A stretch of 64,000 bases of DNA from Alistipes sp. UBA934. Lineage in GTDB: Bacteria; Bacteroidota; Bacteroidia; Bacteroidales; Rikenellaceae. The position numbers were made by a program, and so were the translations under genes. This document shows positions 9,274 to 18,606 of this stretch, one piece after another. Where the stretch lies: the NCBI GenBank assembly GCA_002293535.1, contig DBDK01000007.1:51308-115307 (forward strand), given 5' to 3'. Every line of letters begins with the position of its first letter. Within the stretch, counting starts at the first letter, position 1. The notes beneath the pieces were generated by a model. That model did no database searches and was not told the origin of the DNA. It saw nothing but the letters and a program-made list of their open reading frames with translations.

Positions 9274-11967
9274 ATGAAAAAACCTATATTATTGTCGATG
9301 GTGCTGCTGGTGGCGGGTGCTGCCGCAGCGCAAACAGGTCAAGACCAAACCTCGCGGCAACTTTATGACGCCGGGCAGTGGTCGGTGGCGCAATTCGAGT
9401 TCGACAGGATGAAACCCAAGGACCCGATACTGGGCCTGGAACTTCTGAATATGGAGGAGTTCAGGGCAGGAACCGACGAGTATGGCAGAAGGCTGTGGAA
9501 CAACGCGCTGGACATTCTCTACGAGGTCGATCCGAGGCTGCTTCCAAAAGAGTTGCGTGACGAATACCACTTCAAGCGTGGTCACGCCTTGTTTGCTGTG
9601 GGACGTACCAGCGAAGGAGGAGGAGGTGACAAAGCCTCGCGCCGGGAGTTGATGCAGGTGCTGCCGGACAGTGACTGGGCTCCGCACGCGGCCTACTATA
9701 TCGGCTATTTGGACTATGAGAGCGGCGATTACGAGAGTGCGAAGGAACTATTCAACAGCATTGCCGAAAGTCCTGATTACAAGGAAATTATACCGTATTA
9801 CCTGCTGCAGATCGAGTTTCTGGAAGGCAACTTCGAATATGTGACACAGCGGGCGCCGGAGCTGATCCCGAAGGCAGCCATAGCGCGGCGAAAAGAACTC
9901 AGTAAGATGACCGCACAAGCGTGGTTCCGGCTGGACAACTATGACGAGGCGCTGACGCATATCGAAAATTATCAGGCTATGGGCGGTGAGATGGAGCGCG
10001 ACGAGTTCTATCTGGCCGGCTACTCGCTCTACCACGAGGAGCGTCTTGCCGAGGCTGCCCAGCAACTGGCGCGCGCGATCGGGCCTGACGATGCGTTGTC
10101 GCAAAATGTGTCTTATCACTTGGCAGACATATACTTACGATTGGGCGATGTGGCAAAGGCGCGCCAGTCGTTCTCGATCGCAGCCACGTCCGATTTCGAT
10201 CCTGTGATCACGCAGGACGCGCTATTCAACTACGCCAAGCTGCTGTTCGAGACCGACGGAGGACTGTTCAACGAAACCGTGAACGTGCTCACCAGATACA
10301 TCGAAACCTATCCGACGGCGCCCAATATCCCGATTGCGCGCGAACTGCTGTTTGCAGCATACTACAACGCGCACGATTATAAGACCGCTTACGATGCGAT
10401 AACGCAGTACGATCCGGGCGAAAGAAACGTGGGGACGGCGCTACAGAAAATCACATATTATCGTGCGCTGGAGCTCTATGTGGATGGTGACGCGAACGGA
10501 GCGATGCAGTTCCTGAACACCTCGCTGGAGCATCGTTACGCCGCGAGATACACCGCACTGGCGTCGTTCTGGCAAGGCGAAATACTCTACAAGGCAGGCA
10601 ATTACGAAAGCGCGATACCCAAATATGAGACCTGTTTGCGTTTCTCACCCGACGGCGGAAACCTGATGGCGCGCTATGATCTGGGTTACGCGAACTTCAA
10701 CCTGCAACGCTGGGACGCCGCAAAGGGGTGGTTCGAGGGCTTCCTGAGCCGTTACAGAGTGCGTGACGCTTTGAGGGCCGACGCTCTGAACCGATTGGGC
10801 GACATCAACCGTGCCCAAAGATCATATTGGCAGGCGATCGAAAACTACGACGGATCGGCGGCCATCTCGGCGGAAAACTCAGATGCATACTATTACTCTA
10901 TCTATCAGCGCGCTATGGCATTGGGCTTTGCCGAAAGAACGGATCGCAAGATCGAATCGCTGCAAGCCATAATAGATACGAACAGAGGGCCTTATGTAGA
11001 AGTAGCTACATTCGAGATGGGCAACACTTTTATCACGCTGGAACGATACGCCGAAGGAGCGCAGACGCTGGTGAACTTCCTGCACGATTATCCCGAAAGT
11101 CAGTACTATACGCAGTCGCTGATGAGGCTGGGGTTGGCGTACCTGAATATGGGGATGAGGCAGGAATCGCTGAAGTATTACGAAATGGTAGTGACCAGAG
11201 CACCGTATTCCCCTGAAGCTCAATCTGCTACTAACCTGATACACGACATATATCTCGAAGCGGACGATGCCGATGGTTTCTTTGCCTGGGCAAGAGCTAC
11301 CGGAGCGCCGATCGACACGGGCGAAATGCAGCGTGAAGAGTTTGCGTTCAACTCTCTGCAGAGGGCCTACCTGACCCCAGGTGGCGACAGGACGAAGGTC
11401 GAAGCGATGCTCAAAGAGTATATCGGAAGGTACCCACACGGAGAGAACATTGCTACTGTGCTGACTTATTTGTCAGACACCTACTACAATGAAGGTCGAT
11501 TCGTAGAGGCTGCCGAAACCTACAGCCGACTGGCTGCTTCGAGCACCGATCCGGTCACCCAAAGCAAGGCTCGTGAAAACTTCGAACTGAGCAGCCGCAA
11601 AGCCGAATTCACCCGCGCAGGAGAGCTGAGAAACGAACAGAGAATGGAAGAAGCGGTGACCATATACAAACGATTAGCCGCGGACACTCGCACGGCAGAA
11701 GGAGCCGAGAGTGCATTCAGAGTTATTCAGTACCTCTATGATACAAGCGATTATGACTCGGCGCAACAGGCCGTGTTCGCATTCTCCGACGCAGGAACAT
11801 CGCACGGCTATTGGTTGGGAAGCGCATTCCTGATCCTGGGCGACATCTATGTGAAAAACGGCGACTCGTTCCAGGCACGAGCAACATACCAAAGTATCGT
11901 CGATGGTTATCTGCCTGTGAATGATGGAATTGTGGCAGCCGCAAAAGAAAAAATAGCGAAACTATGA
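9274..11967 (+). CDS. Tetratricopeptide-repeat protein, exported
   Basis: 897 residues with a signal peptide (MKKPILLSMVLLVAGAAAAQ) followed by TPR-like helical repeats across almost the whole chain; examples are YYIGYLDYESGDYESAKELF, YHLADIYLRLGDVAKARQSF, FWQGEILYKAGNYESAIPKY and LRLGLAYLNMGMRQESLKYY. It is predicted to be periplasmic and to act as a protein-binding scaffold. The next gene, an outer-membrane barrel, overlaps it by 4 bp, so the two probably form a complex. That pairing is one I associate with Bacteroidetes, but I know no established function for it. Confidence 0.85.
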   Translation: MKKPILLSMVLLVAGAAAAQTGQDQTSRQLYDAGQWSVAQFEFDRMKPKDPILGLELLNMEEFRAGTDEYGRRLWNNALDILYEVDPRLLPKELRDEYHFKRGHALFAVGRTSEGGGGDKASRRELMQVLPDSDWAPHAAYYIGYLDYESGDYESAKELFNSIAESPDYKEIIPYYLLQIEFLEGNFEYVTQRAPELIPKAAIARRKELSKMTAQAWFRLDNYDEALTHIENYQAMGGEMERDEFYLAGYSLYHEERLAEAAQQLARAIGPDDALSQNVSYHLADIYLRLGDVAKARQSFSIAATSDFDPVITQDALFNYAKLLFETDGGLFNETVNVLTRYIETYPTAPNIPIARELLFAAYYNAHDYKTAYDAITQYDPGERNVGTALQKITYYRALELYVDGDANGAMQFLNTSLEHRYAARYTALASFWQGEILYKAGNYESAIPKYETCLRFSPDGGNLMARYDLGYANFNLQRWDAAKGWFEGFLSRYRVRDALRADALNRLGDINRAQRSYWQAIENYDGSAAISAENSDAYYYSIYQRAMALGFAERTDRKIESLQAIIDTNRGPYVEVATFEMGNTFITLERYAEGAQTLVNFLHDYPESQYYTQSLMRLGLAYLNMGMRQESLKYYEMVVTRAPYSPEAQSATNLIHDIYLEADDADGFFAWARATGAPIDTGEMQREEFAFNSLQRAYLTPGGDRTKVEAMLKEYIGRYPHGENIATVLTYLSDTYYNEGRFVEAAETYSRLAASSTDPVTQSKARENFELSSRKAEFTRAGELRNEQRMEEAVTIYKRLAADTRTAEGAESAFRVIQYLYDTSDYDSAQQAVFAFSDAGTSHGYWLGSAFLILGDIYVKNGDSFQARATYQSIVDGYLPVNDGIVAAAKEKIAKL

Positions 11968-13745
11968 AAAAATACCTGTTACTTATAGCTCTCACGGGAG
12001 CAGTTACGGCGGCGACGGCGCAAAACATCAACAAGGAGCTGGAGGTGACGCGCGAATACACCCCAAAGGTGGCCGCAGCGGTGAAATTCGATCTGCAACC
12101 CGATATGACCGATACGCTAAAACTGCGACCCGACGTGCCCTATGAGATCACTCCGACGGCCATACCGATGAATTTCGGCGTGCAGAGATACATACCCGCA
12201 GGAATCGACACAAGGGCGCTGAAAAATCTGCACAAACTATATGTGCGTGCCGGGGCTGGGTATCCGCTGCAAAGCACAGGCGATATTTACTTCACGCCGA
12301 GAATGGCGGAGGACGGCGACGAAGTGGGGATATTCCTGAACCACAGAGGATCGTGGTCTCACATCGACAACGAATTGGGAGCGACGCCATTTTCGCAGCA
12401 GGCGCACTACGGCGGAGGAATCTGGGGCTCGCGCCAAGGATGGCGTCATAAACTTGAGGGTCAGTTGCTTTACGACTACCGACAGTACGATGCCTACGGG
12501 GCGAGCGGACTTGATATTACGCAGTATGCGTGGGCACCGGAAGACATCGAGATGTATGATCATTTCGCCTACAACAAGGCCACTGACAGAATAAATCTGG
12601 GAAGAGTGGGTGCAAGTGTGAATTTTGGTGACAACTTTAGAGACCTGAGCCACTTCAACTTACACATCGGACTGGACGGCGGGTATTCCCACAGCCTGAA
12701 GCAGACCGACATCAATTTCCACTTCAAGATGGCGCAAATGTTGGGCAAAAGGGGATACCACGGAGTCGAGTTCGGTGCCTGGGAGAGAGGTGCGCTCGCT
12801 CCGAATGACAGAACCGCGTTCACGGCAGTCGTGACACCGCGTTACATACTGGAGATCAATAAATTCCGCCTGATTGCGGGACTCGATATAAGGTACGTTG
12901 GAAACCATACCTCAGGCCAAAAAGGAGTGACACTCGCGCCGGCAGCCGATATGCGTTTCACACTTGGCGACGGCAAATTCGTGCCCTATCTGAACTACTC
13001 TTCGAGGCTTCTGGATGGCAGTCCGGAGGCGCTTTCGCGCGTGAATCCTTATGTGGTGCCCGAACTGGCCGCCACCGGATGGAGTGACGATCTGAGGGTG
13101 GGGATCGAAGGTAATTTCGATAATGTGTTCACCTACAAGTTGTTCGGCGGACTGTCAAGGCTCGATAACTACCACCTCTTCATCTCCCGAAACGACATCG
13201 ACGTGACTGCCGATTCGCGCCACCTCTATAACGTTTACTACTCGCCGACCCGTTTCGATGTGGCTGCGACGAATGGCTCGCTCCTCACGATGGGCTTCGA
13301 GGTGGCGTTCCACTCTCTGGCAGGAATCTCGGCGGTCGTGTCGGGAAACTGGAACAAATTCAGTCTGGACGATGTGGAACTCAATGGGATAGAACAATTG
13401 ACAGACCCGGCGGGTGACCTGCCCAAATATGAGATCGCCCTGGAGATGACATACCTTCATCCGCGCGAACTTTTCCGTATCACGGCAGGTGTCAAATCGC
13501 TGGGAGAGAGAGATTTCAATAACAGTTATAACATCACGGGCACGGAACTGTATACCGCTCCCGGCCTTTGGACTAATAGTGTGGGGCCGGTGATCGACTT
13601 TTTTGCAAGCGCCGAGGTGAAAATTCTCTACGGATTTTGGGCTTTCATCGAGGGTCAAAACCTTGCAAATCAACGCCTTTACCCCTACAACCACTATCGC
13701 GGTCTGGGGATAAGCGGGATGGCCGGTCTAAAAATCGTCTTTTAA
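11964..13745 (+). CDS. Outer-membrane beta-barrel protein (TonB-receptor-like)
   Basis: 593 residues with a signal peptide (MKKYLLLIALTGAVTAATAQ), then ELEVTREYTPKV and VPYEITPTAIP, an N-terminal pattern seen in Bacteroidetes barrel proteins encoded next to long TPR proteins. The rest is rich in alternating aromatic/polar strands (for example HKLEGQLLYDYRQYDAYG, FNLHIGLDGGYSHSL) and the chain ends in GLKIVF, a terminal aromatic typical of outer-membrane barrels. No plug domain or TonB box is evident, so a TonB-dependent transport role is not shown. It overlaps the TPR gene by 4 bp and ispG by 1 bp. Confidence 0.75.
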   Translation: MKKYLLLIALTGAVTAATAQNINKELEVTREYTPKVAAAVKFDLQPDMTDTLKLRPDVPYEITPTAIPMNFGVQRYIPAGIDTRALKNLHKLYVRAGAGYPLQSTGDIYFTPRMAEDGDEVGIFLNHRGSWSHIDNELGATPFSQQAHYGGGIWGSRQGWRHKLEGQLLYDYRQYDAYGASGLDITQYAWAPEDIEMYDHFAYNKATDRINLGRVGASVNFGDNFRDLSHFNLHIGLDGGYSHSLKQTDINFHFKMAQMLGKRGYHGVEFGAWERGALAPNDRTAFTAVVTPRYILEINKFRLIAGLDIRYVGNHTSGQKGVTLAPAADMRFTLGDGKFVPYLNYSSRLLDGSPEALSRVNPYVVPELAATGWSDDLRVGIEGNFDNVFTYKLFGGLSRLDNYHLFISRNDIDVTADSRHLYNVYYSPTRFDVAATNGSLLTMGFEVAFHSLAGISAVVSGNWNKFSLDDVELNGIEQLTDPAGDLPKYEIALEMTYLHPRELFRITAGVKSLGERDFNNSYNITGTELYTAPGLWTNSVGPVIDFFASAEVKILYGFWAFIEGQNLANQRLYPYNHYRGLGISGMAGLKIVF

Positions 13746-14887
13746 TGGGCGCAGGAGTGCGGTCAGGGGGCTCTAATGGAGTGCGGCGGATCACTAACGA
13801 GGTACGTATAGGGCTGGTGATGATCGGTGGCGGCTTGGACGGCCTTCGTGAGCCAAATCCTGTGGCCGTGCAGTCGATGTGCGATACAGATACCAACGAT
13901 ATCGAAGCCTCTGTAGCTCAGATAGGTAGATTGCGCGAGGCGGGTTGCCGGATAGTGCGACTGACCACGCAAGGGATGTGCGAAGTGGAGAGTATGCGCG
14001 AGATTACGCGGAGGGTGAGGGAGGCTTGGCCCGATGTGGCTTTGGTTGCAGATGTGCATTTTCAACCGGCTGTTGCTCTGGCACTTGCCGGCGTGGTCGA
14101 TAAGGTTCGAATCAATCCGGGAAATTATGGCGATCCTGCGAAGAACGGTGCTTTTGCGGAGCTGGTCGATCGCTGTCGCGAAACTGGCACGGCGATACGG
14201 ATAGGGGTAAATCACGGGTCGCTTTCGGGAGATGTGGAGGCGATGGTTGCAGGGGCGATGGAGTTTCTGAAAGTGTGTCGCGAGCGGAATTTCGATCAGG
14301 TAGTGGTGTCTATGAAAGCCTCCGGCGTGAGTGTGATGGTGGAAGCCTATCGGAAGTTAGTGGAGGCGATGGATGCCGAAACTAAGGCCGGCCGCCCGAT
14401 GAAATATCCTATGCATCTGGGAGTTACAGAAGCAGGCAATGGGCTCGAAGGAAGAATGAAATCGGCCGTGGGAATAGGTGCACTGCTGGTGGACGGGATC
14501 GGTGACACGATCCGTGTGTCGCTAACCGAGCCGCCGGAAAACGAAATACCTGTGGCTCAGGCGATTCTGCAAGCCTGTGGGCTCGACAGTTCGAGAGCCG
14601 AATTTATTGCCTGTCCGGGCTGTGGGAGGACGCTATTTGAATTGGGCCCTGTATTAGAGCGAGTTAAAGCTGCCACGGCGCATCTGGGAGGATTGAAGAT
14701 CGCCGTGATGGGCTGCATTGTGAACGGCCCAGGCGAGATGGCCGATGCGGATTACGGCTATGTGGGGGCCGGGCCGGGCCGGGTTACACTCTACAGAGGG
14801 CGCGAAGTTGTAAAGCGAGATATTGCTGATACAGAGGCGCTTGAAGCCTTGCTCGACCTGCTTCGTGGAGATGGACACGAGTGTTAG
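13745..14887 (+). CDS. ispG: 4-hydroxy-3-methylbut-2-enyl diphosphate synthase, compact form
   Basis: IspG (GcpE) makes HMBPP from methylerythritol cyclodiphosphate in the non-mevalonate isoprenoid pathway using a [4Fe-4S] cluster. From the ATG at 13745 (overlapping the preceding TAA by one base) it has 380 residues. The TIM-barrel half has VQSM (42-45), VRLTTQG (71-77), VADVHFQP (101-108), VDKVRINPGNY (118-128) and IRIGVNHGSLS (151-161). The cluster ligands Cys290, Cys293, Cys324 and Glu331 lie in CPGCGRT and GCIVNGPGE. Motif wording resembles the Bacteroidetes enzyme, but the extra central domain that gives that lineage a length near 600 is absent. Confidence 0.93.
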   Translation: MGAGVRSGGSNGVRRITNEVRIGLVMIGGGLDGLREPNPVAVQSMCDTDTNDIEASVAQIGRLREAGCRIVRLTTQGMCEVESMREITRRVREAWPDVALVADVHFQPAVALALAGVVDKVRINPGNYGDPAKNGAFAELVDRCRETGTAIRIGVNHGSLSGDVEAMVAGAMEFLKVCRERNFDQVVVSMKASGVSVMVEAYRKLVEAMDAETKAGRPMKYPMHLGVTEAGNGLEGRMKSAVGIGALLVDGIGDTIRVSLTEPPENEIPVAQAILQACGLDSSRAEFIACPGCGRTLFELGPVLERVKAATAHLGGLKIAVMGCIVNGPGEMADADYGYVGAGPGRVTLYRGREVVKRDIADTEALEALLDLLRGDGHEC

Positions 14888-15559
14888 ATGGTAATCTTGC
14901 CGACGACATATTTGGGTGGAACAGAGTGGTTTAGGTGGCTTGCACGTGGAGGAGGCGGGAACTTCGGTGGCGTCGGTGTGTGTGTGATCGATGTGGGTGA
15001 AAATTGGGTGAAGCAGACTGCGCGAAATCGCTGTGAGATAATGACTTCCGGTGGGGTGACTACGCTAACCGTGCCGGTGTATGGGGGGAACCAGGGCGGC
15101 CAACCGGGAGCAACGAAGATTGCGACAAAGGATGTGCGGATAGACAATTCCAAGCGCTGGCAACATCAGCACTGGGTGTCGCTGGTGTCGGCGTACAAAA
15201 AATCACCGTTTTTCGATCACTATGAAGGCCGTTTCGCGCCGATCTACAACGAGAAAAAGTTCAATTTTTTAACTGACCTGAACGCGGAATTGTTAAATAT
15301 TTTAACTTCGATCCTGAAGTTAGGGGATGGTGTGCAAATATCTGAAAATTACGTGATTGCAGAGCCGGATGATGTGGATTTACGAGGAAAAAAGGCGCTA
15401 CGAAGGTTAAATAATTTAACTTCGAGCGAAGGAAATATCGAGGGTTACACTCAAGTTTTTTCCGACCGAGAGGAGTTCGTCGAGGGACTTTCGATAGTAG
15501 ATCTGCTGTTCTGTGAAGGGCCGGCGGCGCGCGATTACTTGGCCCAGGCTTCCTTGTAG
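14888..15559 (+). CDS. WbqC-like family protein
   Basis: 223 residues matching the WbqC-like family of unknown biochemical function, often linked to polysaccharide or N-glycan-like gene sets. Visible marks are ILPTTYLGGTEWFRWLA at the N-terminus, NRCEI, LTVPV, IDNSKRWQHQHWVSLVSAYKKSPFFDHY (split as IDNSKRWQHQHW and SAYKKSPFFDHY, about 89-115) and LSIVDLLFCEGP near the C-terminus. The start codon directly follows the ispG stop. The last 25 bp overlap the convergent GH2-type gene. Confidence 0.8.
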   Translation: MVILPTTYLGGTEWFRWLARGGGGNFGGVGVCVIDVGENWVKQTARNRCEIMTSGGVTTLTVPVYGGNQGGQPGATKIATKDVRIDNSKRWQHQHWVSLVSAYKKSPFFDHYEGRFAPIYNEKKFNFLTDLNAELLNILTSILKLGDGVQISENYVIAEPDDVDLRGKKALRRLNNLTSSEGNIEGYTQVFSDREEFVEGLSIVDLLFCEGPAARDYLAQASL

Positions 15560-17286
15560 AGGTAGAACGCGCCTTTGCGGTATTTACGGTCGAACGTGAC
15601 GAGGCCCCGGTCGTCGATAGGGGAGACGGGCGAGCGAGCAGCCCCGAAATCGAACATATTACCGACGAAAACTCCCCACAAACCGGGCGCATCGACCGCG
15701 AGGCGAAGGTACTCGCTGTGGACGAAAGTCTGCCAGTTTTCAGGATGGCTAAAGCCATCAGGATCAGGACGTTCGAGGCGCTCTGACTGATGGAAAATCG
15801 ACCCCCCGGCACCATAAGAAATCCCTGCGCGAAGATGGCTCCAACCGCTACGCAACTGCTCCAGCCACAAGGTCACTCCATCGGGCATACCACTGCGCCA
15901 ACCGAAAGACAACTCGAACGAAATGAGGTCGGTGATGAAATTGATCTCGCCGTCCTGATTGCTACTTCCGGCAGTAAGACGCTGTGAATCAAGTTGATGG
16001 GCAAGATCATTAAGCTCACGGATCCAAGGCACGGGATCGCCCCAACGCCCGGAAACGCCAGAAAACAGACCCCACGCAACGATGCAGGGATGATTACGGA
16101 GCTGGGAGATCATCTCGATCAGTTGCTGCTTGCCGTTGGCCTTAAATATTTCTGTATCAATGAAATCTATGTCAATAGGATAGGTGGCACCCAGGAACGG
16201 CAAATCGTTCCAAACCAACAGGCCCGCGCGGTCGCAAAGCTCGTAAAAATATGGGGCGTGCTGACCGCCGAAAACACGAACCGCATTGGCGCCAAGTTCC
16301 TGAATCAGAGCTATATCCTCCTCGATTTGGAATGGGGTGAGAGCAGTGCCTACCATTGCTCGGTCGCGATGAACGATAACTCCGTGAATCTTAATCGGTT
16401 GGCCATTAAGAGTCAAATTATTTGCCGGGTCGATAGCGACAGTACGAAAGCCGTACTGGATTGATATATAGTCTGTTACCGCATCGTCGTCGCCTTTACT
16501 CAGCGTGACCTCTATATTATAGAGGTGTGGGTCGGCAGTGCCCTGCCAAAGGTGGGGAGAGGAGATGCTGAAGGGGATTTCAGTGGTGTTGGCGGCGACG
16601 GTGGCATCGAACGCAACGTGACCTCCGGAATCGAGGATGCGAAGCCGAACACGGGCGTTTTTGGGCGTGTCTTTAGGCGCATCTTTAGGCGTGTCGAGAA
16701 GCGTGAGGCGCACCGTACCTTCTACCAAAACAGAGTCGAGGCGGGTTGTGGACACGAAAATGCCGTCGCCGCCATTGACCGAAGGAGAGACCGAAATTGG
16801 CTCACACACAATGAGTTCCACGTCGCGAAAAAGGCCACCATAGACATTCTCCTCGCCGGCCGTGGGAAGAATATCGAGCCGGGGAGCGTTGCTAACAATG
16901 ATACGAAGAGAGTTGGACTGTCCAAAAGTCAGATAGTCAGTGAGTTCGACCGTGAATGCAGAGCTGCCGCCGAGATGGGTGGAGATGTGACGTCCGCCCA
17001 CGAAAACATCGGCGACGGAGGCCGCGCCGTGGGCCCGAAGAAACACCCGTTTACCGTTCCAATCGGAAGGTATATCGATGGATTTTAGATAGTTACCCTC
17101 GCCGCGAAAGTATCCTTTAGTCGCTGTGGCATTCCAGGTGTGTGGCAGATTTACAACCGCTGCACCATCGGTGTGGGTGGCCTCTTCGGTGAAAAACGTC
17201 CAGCCGGCATTGAGATTGTAAACGCTTCGTGCAGAAGCATTTACGGCAAGAGAAAATATCGCCAGTATACAGATGAAACGTCTCAT
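15535..17286 (-). CDS. Glycoside hydrolase family 2-like protein, probable pseudo-enzyme
   Basis: 583 residues with a signal peptide (MRRFICILAIFSLAVNASA). The order is a GH2 sugar-binding domain (about 25-165), an immunoglobulin-like domain (about 165-285) and a TIM barrel (about 286-583) with LNGQPIKIHGVIVHRDR and FYELCDRAGLLVWNDLPF. The usual acid/base context NHPSI-W-x-x-x-N-E appears as NHPCIVAWGLFSGVSG, so Glu is Gly410. The nucleophile context ISEYGAGGSI appears as ISYGAGGSI (489-497), with Glu deleted. VWNMFDF is VGNMFDF. It is therefore unlikely to hydrolyse glycosides by the GH2 mechanism; a binding role is possible. Residues 198-209 are a (D-T/A-P-K)3 tandem repeat in the Ig-like domain. 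The frame is intact. Confidence 0.85.
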   Translation of the reverse strand: MRRFICILAIFSLAVNASARSVYNLNAGWTFFTEEATHTDGAAVVNLPHTWNATATKGYFRGEGNYLKSIDIPSDWNGKRVFLRAHGAASVADVFVGGRHISTHLGGSSAFTVELTDYLTFGQSNSLRIIVSNAPRLDILPTAGEENVYGGLFRDVELIVCEPISVSPSVNGGDGIFVSTTRLDSVLVEGTVRLTLLDTPKDAPKDTPKNARVRLRILDSGGHVAFDATVAANTTEIPFSISSPHLWQGTADPHLYNIEVTLSKGDDDAVTDYISIQYGFRTVAIDPANNLTLNGQPIKIHGVIVHRDRAMVGTALTPFQIEEDIALIQELGANAVRVFGGQHAPYFYELCDRAGLLVWNDLPFLGATYPIDIDFIDTEIFKANGKQQLIEMISQLRNHPCIVAWGLFSGVSGRWGDPVPWIRELNDLAHQLDSQRLTAGSSNQDGEINFITDLISFELSFGWRSGMPDGVTLWLEQLRSGWSHLRAGISYGAGGSIFHQSERLERPDPDGFSHPENWQTFVHSEYLRLAVDAPGLWGVFVGNMFDFGAARSPVSPIDDRGLVTFDRKYRKGAFYLYKEAWAK

Positions 17287-17323
17287 ACGACACAAAATTA
17301 AGAAATTTTAGTAAATTCGCCCT
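17287..17323. promoter_or_regulatory. Divergent GH2-like / cvpA promoter region
   Basis: Minus strand: TAATTTTG at 17293-17300, 6 nt from the GH2-like start. Plus strand: TAAATTCG at 17312-17319, one mismatch from TAnnTTTG and only 4 nt from the cvpA ATG. Both genes would have nearly leaderless transcripts. Confidence 0.55.
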
Positions 17324-17695
17324 ATGAACTGGCTCGATATCGTGATAATTTTGGTGTTGGTGCTTGCAGCGTGGCAAGGTTGGAAACAGGGAGTGATCGT
17401 GCAAGTGATTGGCATTGTTGCGATTATAGCAGGTGTCATACTTGCGAGGAACTACGGCACGAGTGTGGCTGGATTTGTGGCAATAATGTTGGGGGTGATC
17501 TTGGTGATTGTTTTGGTGGGACGGCTGACTCGCGGGTTGTTCAGAATCGTGGGGTTGGGAATTTTTGACAATATTCTTGGGGCCGTGTTCTCGGCGCTGA
17601 AGGTCTGGATAATCATTTTCTTGATTCTAAATCTGTTCGACATCGACAGTATTTTTAATAATACGCTATGGATCAAAGATTTGTGGCCACGGTAA
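17324..17695 (+). CDS. CvpA family membrane protein
   Basis: 123 residues, almost entirely hydrophobic, beginning MNWLDIVIILVLVLAAWQGWKQG, the characteristic CvpA opening (a short helix then a Gly-rich turn). Three or four membrane segments are visible (about 5-20, 25-45, 50-70, 85-105). CvpA proteins affect colicin V production in E. coli and envelope homeostasis elsewhere; the exact role is not established. It is shorter than many CvpA proteins, ending soon after the last helix. The rsgA start codon lies 28 bp inside its 3' end. Confidence 0.8.
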   Translation: MNWLDIVIILVLVLAAWQGWKQGVIVQVIGIVAIIAGVILARNYGTSVAGFVAIMLGVILVIVLVGRLTRGLFRIVGLGIFDNILGAVFSALKVWIIIFLILNLFDIDSIFNNTLWIKDLWPR

Positions 17696-18606
17696 CGCGC
17701 TCTACGGGGAGTTGGTACGAGTGTCGGAGAGACGCTTCGAGCGGAGCCGCCGGTGGTTGCGAGGAGGTTTTTCGAGCGCGTTTGAGAGGAAAATTAAGGT
17801 TGGGAGGTTCGCGAGCAACGAATCCGGTAGTGGTGGGGGACAGGGTGGAATGTGTCTATAGTGAAGGAGATGTGTGGATTGAAAAGGTGTTGCCTCGCAA
17901 AAATTATGTGATACGCCGTGCATCGAATCTGTCGAGGGAGTCGCATATAATTGCTGCGAACGTTGATCAGGCGTTGGTGGTGGCGACGCTGGCCGCGCCT
18001 GTGACGAGTCAGGAGTTCATAGACCGATTTCTGGTGACCTGCGAAGCATACTCGATTCCGGTGACTATTGTGCTGAATAAGACCGACTTGGAGGTGCCGA
18101 CGGAGCGGTTTGTCGAGGTGTACGAGAGAGCAGGCTATGAAGTGATGCAGATGTCGGCGCTTACGGGGCAGGGAGTGAGCGAGTTACGGGAGTTTTTGAC
18201 AGGAAAAACGACTTTGATTTCGGGCAATTCAGGAGTGGGCAAATCGACTCTGATCAAGGCAATTGCACCGGATTTGGATGTGAGGATCGGCGAAATTTCG
18301 AGTGCAACGGGAAAAGGAAAACATACGACTACTTTTTCGCAGATGTATGAGTTAGGTTGCGGTACTTATGTTATTGATACTCCGGGAATTAAAGGATTCG
18401 GACTGATAGACATAGAGCCGGCAGAACTGGCGAGATATTTTCCCGATTTTGTGAGAGTGGCGCCAGACTGTGAATACTATAACTGTACGCATACGCACGA
18501 ACCTAATTGTGCTGTGATTCAGGCAGTTGAAGCAGGGATAATTGGGGAAGAGCGATATGAGAGCTACCTGAAAATGTTGGAGGAAGATGGGAAACATCGG
18601 TCGTAA
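17668..18606 (+). CDS. rsgA: Small ribosomal subunit biogenesis GTPase RsgA
   Basis: Circularly permuted GTPase acting late in 30S maturation. 312 residues: N-terminal OB fold with NPVVVGDRVE, then LNKTDL (G4), GNSGVGKSTLI (G1, about 189-199), IDTPGIKGFG (G3) and the C-terminal zinc motif C-EYYNCTHTHEPNCAV. Compared with relatives, the OB fold has an extra stretch RRDASSGAAGGCEEVF (about 20-35) right after GSWYEC. The gene ends inside a palindromic element copy: its TAA stop is the loop region of the repeat at 18604-18606. It overlaps the cvpA-like gene by 28 bp. Confidence 0.94.
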   Translation: MDQRFVATVTRSTGSWYECRRDASSGAAGGCEEVFRARLRGKLRLGGSRATNPVVVGDRVECVYSEGDVWIEKVLPRKNYVIRRASNLSRESHIIAANVDQALVVATLAAPVTSQEFIDRFLVTCEAYSIPVTIVLNKTDLEVPTERFVEVYERAGYEVMQMSALTGQGVSELREFLTGKTTLISGNSGVGKSTLIKAIAPDLDVRIGEISSATGKGKHTTTFSQMYELGCGTYVIDTPGIKGFGLIDIEPAELARYFPDFVRVAPDCEYYNCTHTHEPNCAVIQAVEAGIIGEERYESYLKMLEEDGKHRS

